Part shown: piece after piece, positions 1-6,360 of the stretch
How the letters are laid out: each line of letters begins with the position of its first letter
How positions within the stretch are numbered: position 1 is the first letter of the stretch
From: Deltaproteobacteria bacterium
Lineage (GTDB): Bacteria > Desulfobacterota > WTBG01
DNA: 9,679 nt
NCBI GenBank assembly: GCA_013139225.1
Contig: WTBG01000203.1
Span: 1 to 9,679, forward strand
Reading direction: 5' to 3'
Position numbers and translations under genes: made by a program
The notes under the pieces: model-generated
Database searches by the model: none
Told to the model about the DNA's origin: nothing
The model's input: only the letters and a program-made list of their open reading frames with translations

Positions 1-42
1 TTTTTTCTTGATTTTATGTGTATCCTATGGTAACAAGTAATT

Positions 43-306
43 ATGAAAGGCAAGGAACTAAAAAACTGGCGTAAGAAATACAATCTAACTCAACTAGAGC
101 TTTCTCGTTACCTTAATGTAGAACGTGTAACTGTAGCGAGATGGGAAGTGGGAATAAGAACTATTTCCCCCTTTCTTTTCCTTGCCTTAGAAGCATTAGA
201 AAATCGTTTGACGAAAGGAGGTGGGAAAGGTAAAGGCAAAACCAGAAAAACAAATCCAAAGAGAAAGGAGGTGAAAAAGCATGAGAAATCTTTATCGAAG
301 AGGTAA
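43..306 (+). CDS. Small XRE-type helix-turn-helix regulator with lysine-rich tail
   Basis: This is an 87-residue protein. Residues 4-54 form a Cro/C1-type helix-turn-helix: LKNWRKKYNLTQLELSRYL, then a recognition helix around VERVTVARWE. Residues 58-87 are a low-complexity basic tail rich in Lys, Arg and Gly. The gene overlaps the integrase gene by 26 bp and lies directly upstream in the same direction, so the two are probably co-transcribed and translationally coupled. It likely acts as a regulator or excisionase-like accessory of the element. The family shows DNA binding; the specific target is inferred. No strong Shine-Dalgarno site precedes the ATG. The basic tail is partly dictated by the region that encodes the integrase ribosome site, so part of it could be a by-product of the overlap. 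Confidence 0.8.
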   Translation: MKGKELKNWRKKYNLTQLELSRYLNVERVTVARWEVGIRTISPFLFLALEALENRLTKGGGKGKGKTRKTNPKRKEVKKHEKSLSKR

Positions 307-1378
307 TATCTGGTGGATCAAGTACTATCGGAATGGGAAGCCTTACCGAGAGAGTACAAAGAGCACCAAAGAAACAGATGCAAAAAGACTCTTGAAGTTG
401 CGAGAAGGGCAGGTGTCCGAAGGGAAATTCCCTGGGTTAACAGCCAATCGTGTGAGGTTTGACGAACTGGCAGAAGACTTCATTAATGATTACAAAATTA
501 ATGGTAGGAAGAGTCTTGAGAGAGCTAAGATTAGCATTAACCATCTGAGAAGTATGCTTGAGGGGGTAAGGGTTGTGGATATAACCTCAGATCAGATAAA
601 CAACTATATTCTTAGGAGACGGAAAGAAGGGGGCAGTAACGCAACCATAAACAGAGAACTTGCAGCATTGAAGCGTATGTTTTCACTTGGTGCACAGGCT
701 ACCCCGCCAAAAGTAGTGTACCCTCCCTATGTTCCCCATTTGAAGGAAAACAATGTACGAACGGGTTTTTATGAGTATGAGGAATACGTAGCTCTAAAAA
801 ATGAACTCCCTGATTACTTAAAACCTGTTGTAACTATTGCGTACTACACAGGTTGGAGAAAACAGGAGATTCTATCTTTAGGGTGGGATCAAGTTGATTT
901 GCGAGAAGGGGAGGGAAGAATTGTTCTTGAGGAAGGCACCACCAAAAACGATGAAGGAAGAGAAATTTATCTAGAGGGTGAACTTTATGAGACGATCGCC
1001 TTCCAGAGAAAGATTAGAGACAACCTTTATCCTGATTGCCCCTATGTGTGTTTTAGGGAAGGCAAGAAAATTAAAGATTACTATACTGCATTAAAGACAG
1101 CTTTAGAAAAGGCTGGGCTTGATAAAAAACTACTCCATGACTTCCGCCGAACAGCAGCCCGTGATATGGTAAATGCGGGAATCCCCGAAAGAGTTGCCAT
1201 GAAAGTTACAGGACACAAAACGAGGTCGATGTTTGATCGGTACCATATAGTTGATAAGAAGGATTTAAAAAGTGCGGCTAAGAAACTTTCAAACTATCGT
1301 GATCAACTTCATGGGCACAATTTGGGCACAATTGGCCATTTGAGAGAGGTTAGAGAAAAAAGGAGAAAGCGATCATGA
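281..1378 (+). CDS. Tyrosine recombinase (phage-type integrase)
   Basis: This 365-residue site-specific recombinase should cut and rejoin DNA at the element's attachment sites through a covalent phosphotyrosine. Residues 1-50 resemble an arm-binding N-terminal domain (GNIWWIKYYRNGKPYRES). Residues about 58-150 form the SAM-like core-binding domain. The catalytic domain starts near 165. Its full active-site set is visible: R193 (TGWRKQEIL), K222, H286 and R289 (LLHDFRRTAARD), H312 (TGHKT) and the nucleophile Y321 (DRYH). About 44 residues follow the tyrosine, ending in a basic stretch. The start is fixed by a strong ribosome site, AAAGGAGGTG at 264-273, 7 bp before the ATG. It ends just before the tRNA-Sec gene, which is the expected target. 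The frame is intact, so the enzyme is probably active. Confidence 0.93.
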   Translation: MRNLYRRGNIWWIKYYRNGKPYRESTKSTKETDAKRLLKLREGQVSEGKFPGLTANRVRFDELAEDFINDYKINGRKSLERAKISINHLRSMLEGVRVVDITSDQINNYILRRRKEGGSNATINRELAALKRMFSLGAQATPPKVVYPPYVPHLKENNVRTGFYEYEEYVALKNELPDYLKPVVTIAYYTGWRKQEILSLGWDQVDLREGEGRIVLEEGTTKNDEGREIYLEGELYETIAFQRKIRDNLYPDCPYVCFREGKKIKDYYTALKTALEKAGLDKKLLHDFRRTAARDMVNAGIPERVAMKVTGHKTRSMFDRYHIVDKKDLKSAAKKLSNYRDQLHGHNLGTIGHLREVREKRRKRS

Positions 1379-1401
1379 GCGAAAAACTCTTTAAAAAACA
1401 A

Positions 1402-1498
1402 TGGCGGAGGTGCATGGGAATCGAACCCACCAGGGACGCTCTTCACGCCCCCCACTGGATTTGAAGTCCAGGAGGCACACCAGAACCTATCCACCTCC
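1402..1498 (-). tRNA. selC: tRNA-Sec (UCA anticodon)
   Basis: Read on the minus strand, the 97 nt fold like bacterial selenocysteine tRNA and align along their length with the remembered E. coli selC. The parts are an acceptor beginning GGAGGTGG, a six-pair D stem with TGGT loop, and the anticodon arm CTGGA-CTTCAAA-TCCAG (anticodon UCA). A long variable arm has a six-pair stem (GGGGCG with CGTCCC), followed by a T arm with the TTCGATT loop, discriminator G and an encoded CCA. It decodes in-frame UGA as selenocysteine with SelA, SelB and SelD, which are not in this window. The eighth acceptor pair, which is C-G in E. coli, is a G-G mismatch here, and the D stem has one T-T mismatch. A T-rich run follows the CCA and may end transcription. 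Confidence 0.95.
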
Positions 1499-1564
1499 AT
1501 CAATTGTTTTCAGTTTGACAAGCTTACTATTTGGGTAGATTAAAAGCCGTGCTTCAGGGATGTT

Positions 1565-1593
1565 AATTTAACTTCTTGAAGCATATTTGTCAA
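1565..1593 (-). promoter_or_regulatory. Candidate sigma-70-type promoter for selC
   Basis: On the minus strand a perfect -35 box TTGACA (1588-1593) is followed after exactly 17 bp by TAAATT (1565-1570, four of six matches to TATAAT). It would start a transcript near 1558, about 60 nt upstream of the tRNA-Sec 5' end, and points toward it. The rest of 1499-1790 shows no gene. Confidence 0.45.
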
Positions 1594-1790
1594 TAAAGGA
1601 TGTAAGAGTGCCAGCTAAGAATTGAAAGTGGACACCCAGAAATCATCCCCACCTCTTTTGCTTTCTGTTGTAATACGATGAGCCTTAAACTGTTTTCTAA
1701 ATCGAGGGTACCTTCTTCTTTCTTTACTTACCGTCATTTTATATCTTTTTGAAAGTCTGCCTTTTAAGTTTATCCTTGTTGCTTGCTTTT

Positions 1791-2303
1791 CTATTTAGGA
1801 TTAACTGCCAGGTAGTCGTTGGTGAACTCATTTAAGAGGTATTTCAATGTGTTTTCAACATCTCTCTCAATACCTGCTTTCCCAATATGTTCACCTTTCA
1901 TTATTCTCCACCATGGCGTAGCATATGAGATTATTTTGGGGTCTCTTTTAAGCTGAACCTTCTCATTTAGACTAACTGTTACAGCGTAAATGCAAGTGGG
2001 CTTGTTGTAACCAATTATAATAGCAACCAGTAAAAATGGTATTTCTGGATTAGCTTTATGTTCATCAGAGGTAGCTACATTAATGCCAGCCAACCGCAGT
2101 TTTGATTCTACATGCTTTCTCAGGCTGTCTCTGGTAATTCCCAGATTTCTTGCCTCATGAGGTAATTTACCAATTTCAACTCCTATCCTTTTAATCCCGC
2201 GCAATACTTCCTTATTATGAGTAACAAACTCTGCATTCACACAGGGTGAAACTAACAGTAAAACAGTTACTGTAACTAGAAAAATCCATTTTATTTTTCT
2301 CAT
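1791..2303 (-). CDS. Secreted protein of unknown function
   Basis: This is a 170-residue protein with a clear Sec signal peptide: basic start MRKIK, hydrophobic core to about residue 19, and probable cleavage after VNA at 24. There is no lipobox, since the cysteine at 21 lies before the cleavage site and lacks the context. The mature part looks like a single soluble periplasmic domain. It has a GxxxVGVEIGKLPHEA-like opening, a central LRLAGINV segment, and the ending FTNDYLAVNPK, which I recall from uncharacterised exported proteins. No function can be assigned. A ribosome site AAGGAG lies 7 bp before the ATG and a promoter-like pair lies upstream, so it is probably transcribed alone. Its stop is far from the selC promoter, and no terminator hairpin was found after it. 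Confidence 0.8.
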   Translation of the reverse strand: MRKIKWIFLVTVTVLLLVSPCVNAEFVTHNKEVLRGIKRIGVEIGKLPHEARNLGITRDSLRKHVESKLRLAGINVATSDEHKANPEIPFLLVAIIIGYNKPTCIYAVTVSLNEKVQLKRDPKIISYATPWWRIMKGEHIGKAGIERDVENTLKYLLNEFTNDYLAVNPK

Positions 2304-2336
2304 ACCACCACTCCTTGCTTTTTTACTTTCTTTTCC

Positions 2337-2365
2337 TTTATACCACAGAAAAGCCCACGGGTAAA
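2337..2365 (-). promoter_or_regulatory. Candidate promoter of the secreted-protein gene
   Basis: On the minus strand TTTACC (2360-2365, four of six matches to TTGACA) and TATAAA (2337-2342, five of six) are separated by 17 bp. The predicted start is near 2330, about 27 nt before the ATG, leaving room for the AAGGAG ribosome site. Confidence 0.45.
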
Positions 2366-2413
2366 GGATAAGGTAATGAAGGTGAGCTGACAGCTAATCT
2401 AATTTATGGTTTG

Positions 2414-2612
2414 ATGAGCTATTATCAAATACAACACTCAGCTGTTCTTGTGAAAGTAGATGAAGTATTGATCAAAACCTCAAAATGGCAAGCTATACTA
2501 TGAATAGAGTCCTGCAATCGTTAAAGCAATGGAAGAAGATGAGGGATTTAGAAAAGAAGTAGAGGAGATGATTAATGGGATTCTGCCAATGATTAAGGAA
2601 TCAGTGAGATAG
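2414..2612 (+). pseudogene. Probable decayed small gene (two fragments)
   Basis: Two coding-looking pieces lie in different frames. The first starts at ATG 2414 and reads through VLVKVDEVLIKT before a stop at 2501-2503. The second, in another frame, reads NGKLYYE, meets TAG at 2505-2507, then continues SPAIVKAMEEDEGFRKEV and ends at 2612. Removing one A from the run near 2481-2485 would join them into one protein with a single amber codon left. That reconstruction is inference. I do not recognise the family. An alternative is an intact 27-residue peptide from ATG 2529, or chance reading in non-coding DNA. It lies just upstream of the small membrane-protein gene on the same strand. Confidence 0.3.
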
Positions 2613-2622
2613 GTAAGATTTT

Positions 2623-2799
2623 ATGAATAAGAAGCAAATAATTGTATTGTGGTTCTTTGGATTATTGCTAATTTCAACATTTCTCCGAATGTTTTCACAT
2701 TTAGGATCAAGTCCACTTGAGAAATTTGTACTTATATCTGCCCCCGCAATTATAATTGGTGCGTTATTGTACATAACCATTAGAAAAAAACTTTTTTAA
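2623..2799 (+). CDS. Small protein with two membrane segments
   Basis: This is a 58-residue frame with a basic N-terminus (MNKKQ) and a hydrophobic helix at about residues 6-24 (IIVLWFFGLLLISTFLRMF). A short polar loop follows (HLGSSPLEKF), then a second helix at about 36-53 (LISAPAIIIGALLYITI) and a basic end (RKKLF). The pattern of two helices with positive ends is typical of a genuine small inner-membrane protein and unlikely by chance. A weak ribosome site (AGG at 2611-2613) lies about 9 bp before the ATG. Function is unknown. It converges with the U32 gene on the other strand, with 42 bp between their stops. No signal of cotranscription with another intact gene is visible. Confidence 0.6.
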   Translation: MNKKQIIVLWFFGLLLISTFLRMFSHLGSSPLEKFVLISAPAIIIGALLYITIRKKLF

Positions 2800-2841
2800 T
2801 ACACACAATAAGATGGAGCTAGTTTGGGCGTTCATGTGATG

Positions 2842-3834
2842 TTATTCCATTACAGAGGGATAATGACACATGAAAGATCTGCATGGACGGCTATAGGTTT
2901 TTTGGTAGAGCTTTCTTGCATAACTCCTGAAATCTGATTTTTTTGGGTGGTCATTGTACAAATGGTTTAGAAGAGTTCGGAAGAAGGTAACGTCTTCTAT
3001 TTTCCGTTCAGTTGTGTTTCCCCTCCCCACGATTTTCAAACTTGTAATGTTCATTTGATTAAGTTCATAAAGAGCACAGGCAGCGCAGGGATAATCATCC
3101 AGATGTACATTTTCCCAGATGCGCTGGCTTGCCAGCATTTGTGAATGATTAGTCATATCTCCCATTTTTTCTTTCTGATTCAGTGGTATGAGAGAAATAT
3201 CATAGGGCAGCATACAGGAATTTTTGTAAAAGAGTGGTGTCTGTTTGCCAGACAGACCGTGCTGGAATGTGCAAAAGCCATCGATATTAATACATCGAGA
3301 GTTAAAAACAAAGACGCTACTTTCCAATTGGGGGATCCGTTTCACGATGTCTTGCACTTCTTTTAGTGTGAGATGGCGGGGAAGTGTGATTCTGCAGGCA
3401 CCCAGCTCCTGGTAAAACTTTGCTGTTCTCCAGTTGAAAACGGTTCCTCCAGTACTGATGTGGATCTTCAATCCAGCATTTATTTTTGGTAGTATTGTCA
3501 GCAGTCCATAATCAGAGATAATGAATGCATCAACTCCAGCGTCGATTGCTTTTTGAATGTAATCTTTTACTAAGGGAAGCTGTTTTTTTGTGTAGTAGTG
3601 TTCATTTAGAGTAAAAAAGACAGGAACATTGTTTCTATGAGAAATGTCAGTGGCTTTTTCTAATGCATTGAAATTCCTGAAGTGTCCTTTTCCGGCTGGT
3701 CGTCTATTGATGGATATCACAGGGTAAGAGTCATACCAGGTTTCTTCCAATACGCCGCAGTAAAACTCTTCTGCCCCTGCCTCAATCAGAGGTTCGACTT
3801 CCTCAACATTATCTAGAGGTGAAAAGATTTTCAT
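2842..3834 (-). CDS. U32-family protein, UbiU-like (predicted [4Fe-4S])
   Basis: This 330-residue protein of the peptidase U32 family has the TIM-barrel-like opening EAGAEEFYCGV near residues 18-28. The U32 signature region is FNSRCINIDGFCTFQHG near 178-193. Cysteines C181, C188, C207 and C250 repeat the spacing (C-x6-C, then about 16-18, then about 40) of the iron-sulfur cysteines in E. coli UbiU. The length matches UbiU (about 331). Extra cysteines occur at 26, 147, 253, 318 and 323. In E. coli UbiU works with UbiV in oxygen-independent hydroxylation of ubiquinone precursors; other U32 members modify RNA. The UbiV-like partner is encoded upstream on the same strand, which suggests a pair. 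The substrate here is unknown and need not be ubiquinone. Peptidase activity is not implied. Confidence 0.8.
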   Translation of the reverse strand: MKIFSPLDNVEEVEPLIEAGAEEFYCGVLEETWYDSYPVISINRRPAGKGHFRNFNALEKATDISHRNNVPVFFTLNEHYYTKKQLPLVKDYIQKAIDAGVDAFIISDYGLLTILPKINAGLKIHISTGGTVFNWRTAKFYQELGACRITLPRHLTLKEVQDIVKRIPQLESSVFVFNSRCINIDGFCTFQHGLSGKQTPLFYKNSCMLPYDISLIPLNQKEKMGDMTNHSQMLASQRIWENVHLDDYPCAACALYELNQMNITSLKIVGRGNTTERKIEDVTFFRTLLNHLYNDHPKKSDFRSYARKLYQKTYSRPCRSFMCHYPSVME

Positions 3835-3970
3835 ATTTGCCTGCTTACTCCTAGGTAATGTGTAGAGATTTTTTTAACAAACAATTCATTGATCAACAGT
3901 TAAAGTGATCCTGGATACTGGTTGCTAGATCTTGGATGCTAGATGCATTTATTAATTCTGCATTTGTTGC

Positions 3971-4003
3971 AAGTGATCTAAAGTGACTAAAGTGAACTAA
4001 AGT
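3971..4003. repeat. Short tandem motif, about 10-bp period
   Basis: Three and a half copies of AAGTGA-n-CTA run head to tail: AAGTGATCTA, AAGTGACTA, AAGTGAACTA and a partial AAGT. They lie between the two U32 genes. Just to the left (about 3908-3950) a looser repetition of GGATnCT and GCTAGATnnTGGATGCTAGAT-like units is seen. Their role is unknown; a binding-site array or slippage-derived sequence would both fit. Confidence 0.55.
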
Positions 4004-4023
4004 TTTTGAATTCATCCCTTTGT

Positions 4024-4101
4024 TTAAGATTTTAATCCTGCAATTTTACCCCGTGAAATGATCTTGACTTCTATTTCACCGGGGTCGAATTCTACATTCG
4101 T
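4024..4101 (-). other. Coding-looking extension after an amber stop
   Basis: Past the TAG at 4102-4104 the same frame stays open for 25 codons to a TAA at 4024-4026. It reads like protein (TNVEFDPGEIEVKIISRG and onward). Read-through would give about 291 residues. A CAG-to-TAG change (Gln to stop) would explain it. No sign of a pyrrolysine system is visible in the window. Confidence 0.45.
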
Positions 4102-4899
4102 CTATAGAGGTATCTCGGGTTCTACCACTATTCTATCTATCTTCTTTTCCATAATGAGTTCGCTGGGGATTTGCTCGTTACTGAAAAAGATGGTGTTTCC
4201 CTTCCTGATGAGAGGAGTTGTCATAACAGGATTTAACAGGCTGAAAGCATACTGTTGACATTCCTTTTTGCAAGGCAAGACACCTATCTTCAGTTCTTCA
4301 GGATTATTCATAGAAGACATTAAACAGAACCTGGTCGTGGTGATATAAGCAAAAGGAAGATAGAGTGAAAGGTGAAGATCCTTGCTAATGCCGTTAAGAT
4401 TTAGACTCTGGAGTAGGTTGTCAAACTCTACCCGTGTGATATTGTTTTTTATCAGGAAATCATTAATTTCCGGGATAGAAAGGTTGGGAGTCATGAAGTA
4501 CTCATACGATGTGGCAGGTATTTGCTCTTTGATGTTAACTATCCTGGGTCCTCTTTTCATCTTGTTGAGTAACCTTCCCAGTACCGGTTTCAACGGACAA
4601 TTGTATTCTTTTATAAGATGGAAAACCCCCCAATCATTAAAAACTATTTCGCTGTCTGGTTTTAATTCCAGTAGTGTAGTTGTAAGTTTTTCTACTTTTT
4701 TCAGTCCACTGTTAGTGACGTAAGGAGTTACAAGTGTGAAACCCGCATTGTTTTCCTGAACAAAGTCAATGGCCTTTTTCAATTGAGAAAGAGAGGGCAG
4801 CAGACGTTCGCAAAATTCCATGCCGAAATATAAGCGGTTAAATTCCTGATTCCAGTATTTAAGGTTTGCTGTTTTTGATATGTAGAGTGATTGTTCCAT
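4102..4899 (-). CDS. U32-family-like protein, UbiV-like (predicted [4Fe-4S]), possibly truncated
   Basis: This 265-residue protein opens with YFGMEFCERLL (residues 24-34), close in form to the UbiV motif around its first iron-sulfur cysteine. The later cysteines C192, C210 and C214 end in the C-x3-C arrangement (PCKKEC) typical of UbiV, so C30, C192, C210 and C214 are the likely cluster ligands. A central VFNDWGVFHLI segment also fits the U32 fold. It probably partners the UbiU-like protein encoded downstream. The start lies 8 bp after the lipoprotein stop, and its ribosome site (GAAGGGG) lies within the end of that gene, indicating one transcript. The frame ends at a TAG that may be a recent nonsense mutation or be read through. 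UbiV of E. coli is about 290-300 residues, so this form is short. Confidence 0.7.
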   Translation of the reverse strand: MEQSLYISKTANLKYWNQEFNRLYFGMEFCERLLPSLSQLKKAIDFVQENNAGFTLVTPYVTNSGLKKVEKLTTTLLELKPDSEIVFNDWGVFHLIKEYNCPLKPVLGRLLNKMKRGPRIVNIKEQIPATSYEYFMTPNLSIPEINDFLIKNNITRVEFDNLLQSLNLNGISKDLHLSLYLPFAYITTTRFCLMSSMNNPEELKIGVLPCKKECQQYAFSLLNPVMTTPLIRKGNTIFFSNEQIPSELIMEKKIDRIVVEPEIPL

Positions 4900-4906
4900 A
4901 TCTTAA

Positions 4907-5533
4907 TCAAACCCCTTCTTCCATTGCAAAATAATTAACGTCTCTCATTATTTGTTTCATCAAAGAGTTTAATAATTTTTGTATGGCTTCTTCACGTGCT
5001 TCTCGCTCTGCTTGCATTGCACCAAAAAGACGATAATTGATAGTGCCTTTAAACCGACCCCTATAGTACTTTTCCGCCCCGTCATGACGTATTGCCTTAA
5101 GCATCGCAGTAACATCAAAATCGTCACTAAGATACAGGACGGGTCTTAAGATAAAGAGACTGGCACAGATAGCAGAAAATTTTAACAAATTTGTGGCTTG
5201 GTTTGTATCAATAGAAGCATCTAATGATAACTCTAGTTTGACAGCCTTTTTTCTCTCTTTGATTTGACCAGACTCCACTGCAGAGCTGACTTCTAGAAAC
5301 ACATGGGTTCTCTGTATCTTTTGTAAGACAAGTCTTGTGAATTCCTGACTTGGTTCTAACACCTCTCCATTTTCTCTCACATCTATGGGTTCCAGGATTG
5401 CTGGAATTAAGAGTCCCACCTCTGAGGGCAAAAAATCATCTGAACCTGGGGGCAATTGATCTACTTCCAGCCAGTGAGCACAACCAGTTGCAAAAAAAGT
5501 GAGGAGGAGAAAAAGTATAATTCTTGTTTTCAT
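4907..5533 (-). CDS. Lipoprotein of unknown function
   Basis: From the ATG at 5533 this is a 208-residue protein that begins MKTRIILFLLLTFFATGC. This is a lipoprotein signal peptide with lipobox ATGC; the cysteine at 18 would be lipidated. The mature part is hydrophilic and ends in an amphipathic helix rich in Glu and Arg (AMQAEREAREEAIQKLL). A GTG nine bases upstream gives a longer frame, but it lies inside the ribosome site AAAGGTG, so the ATG is chosen. A weak hydrophobic stretch (FSAICASLFIL) occurs mid-protein. I do not recognise the family. The gene lies 62 bp after the phosphatase gene and 7 bp before the UbiV-like gene, so it probably shares their transcript. It would be anchored at the outer or inner membrane. 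Confidence 0.75.
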   Translation of the reverse strand: MKTRIILFLLLTFFATGCAHWLEVDQLPPGSDDFLPSEVGLLIPAILEPIDVRENGEVLEPSQEFTRLVLQKIQRTHVFLEVSSAVESGQIKERKKAVKLELSLDASIDTNQATNLLKFSAICASLFILRPVLYLSDDFDVTAMLKAIRHDGAEKYYRGRFKGTINYRLFGAMQAEREAREEAIQKLLNSLMKQIMRDVNYFAMEEGV

Positions 5534-5539
5534 AACTAA

Positions 5540-5546
5540 CACCTTT
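5540..5546 (-). promoter_or_regulatory. Ribosome binding site fixing the lipoprotein start
   Basis: AAAGGTG on the minus strand sits 6 bp before ATG 5533. The alternative GTG start is contained in this site and so cannot be used together with it. Confidence 0.65.
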
Positions 5547-5595
5547 CTTTCTGAGGAGTTAAATAATGTGTGTTTTGTGGATTATAAATCGTGCT

Positions 5596-6360
5596 TCACG
5601 CTTCATGTAACAATTCTAAAATAGTAGAATGCATCTTTTTATTAGAAAACAAAAAATCACCTCGCTCCTGTTGCCATGGTTTCCCAGTAAAGTCGGTTAC
5701 CTGCCCACCGGCTTCTAAAACCAGCAAAACACCAGGTGCAATATCCCAGGGTTCTATTTTTGTGGTAAAATATGCTTCTCCCCGTCCTGCTGCCACCCAT
5801 GCTGTTTCTATGCCGGCTGAACCAAGTTTGCGAATATCTATAACCTTTGGATAGACCTTGTTTAAAATGGTGCCAGTTCTCCCCCTATTCTTATCACCGC
5901 CTTCACAGTAAAAAAGGTAGCTTTTTTGAAGTTCACCTATGTTGGAAACCAGGATCCTTTGTTGATTTAAATATGCTCCCTTTCCTCTTTCTGCCAGGTA
6001 AAATTCGTCGATTGCGGGTGCATATATTGCTCCCAGAGTAAGCTCACCTTTATAAACCAAAGCGATACAGACAGAAAAGAAGGGGTTTTGATTTGCAAAG
6101 TTGCCCGTTCCGTCTAAAGAATCAACAATCCAGAGCCAGTCAGGATTGGCCGCATGGTAACCACTTTCTTCAGTTAAAAGACTGTGTTCTGGATAGGTTG
6201 CTCTGATTTTTTCAATAATGAATTGGTCAATCAGCCTATCATATTTTGTGGCAGCATCTTTGGCTGTGCTCCTTAAGCTAATCAGCCTCTGGTCTTGTCG
6301 GAAATGGTCCATTAAAACACTTCCCGCCTCTTTAGTTAAATCAACTATAAACTCTTTCAT
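5596..6360 (-). CDS. Inositol-monophosphatase-family sugar phosphatase
   Basis: This 254-residue enzyme of the Mg-dependent, Li-sensitive phosphatase family hydrolyses a phosphate monoester such as inositol 1-phosphate, fructose 1,6-bisphosphate or 3'-phosphoadenosine 5'-phosphate. The metal-site motifs are all present: TEES (E64, E65), the DPxDGT motif as IVDSLDGTGNF (D80, D83) with Ser in place of Pro, and PWDIAPG (W205, D206). The N-terminal TAKDAATKYD stretch matches the conserved K-x-D-x-x-T-x-x-D element. The length is normal. Substrate cannot be told from sequence. It appears to be the first gene of the four-gene minus-strand run, followed 62 bp later by the lipoprotein. The ribosome site is weak (GAAAGAAG). 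No clear promoter was found in 6361-6540, which holds no gene. Confidence 0.9.
   Translation of the reverse strand: MKEFIVDLTKEAGSVLMDHFRQDQRLISLRSTAKDAATKYDRLIDQFIIEKIRATYPEHSLLTEESGYHAANPDWLWIVDSLDGTGNFANQNPFFSVCIALVYKGELTLGAIYAPAIDEFYLAERGKGAYLNQQRILVSNIGELQKSYLFYCEGGDKNRGRTGTILNKVYPKVIDIRKLGSAGIETAWVAAGRGEAYFTTKIEPWDIAPGVLLVLEAGGQVTDFTGKPWQQERGDFLFSNKKMHSTILELLHEA

Larger units (their letters stand above)
1..1401. mobile_element. Terminal part of an integrated element in the tRNA-Sec gene
   Basis: A tyrosine recombinase gene, preceded by a small DNA-binding regulator, ends 23 bp from the 3' end of the tRNA-Sec gene. Integrases of this family commonly recombine at the 3' end of tRNA genes and restore the tRNA, leaving int beside it. 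The geometry (tRNA 3' end facing int) places the element to the left, so this window holds only one end. The other attachment site, a repeat of part of the tRNA 3' end, was not found here and should lie upstream of position 1. Calling it a mobile island is inference from gene order. No cargo, conjugation or phage structural gene is visible. Confidence 0.6.

Noticed and set aside
1309..1503. Minus-strand open frame over the tRNA
   Set aside because: It is made of the tRNA-Sec sequence and antisense integrase DNA.
2779..2800. A/T dyad between the small membrane gene and the UbiU-like gene as a bidirectional terminator
   Set aside because: The stem is purely A-T with almost no GC, too weak to call.
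4048..4085. Hairpin ACCCCG-TGAAAT with ATTTCA-C-CGGGGT as a terminator of the UbiV-like gene
   Set aside because: The stem is real (12 pairs, one bulge), but no T run follows it on the minus strand, and it lies inside the coding-looking extension, so terminator function is not supported.
4382..4723. Plus-strand open frame inside the UbiV-like gene
   Set aside because: It is a shadow frame opposite a gene with conserved cysteine motifs.
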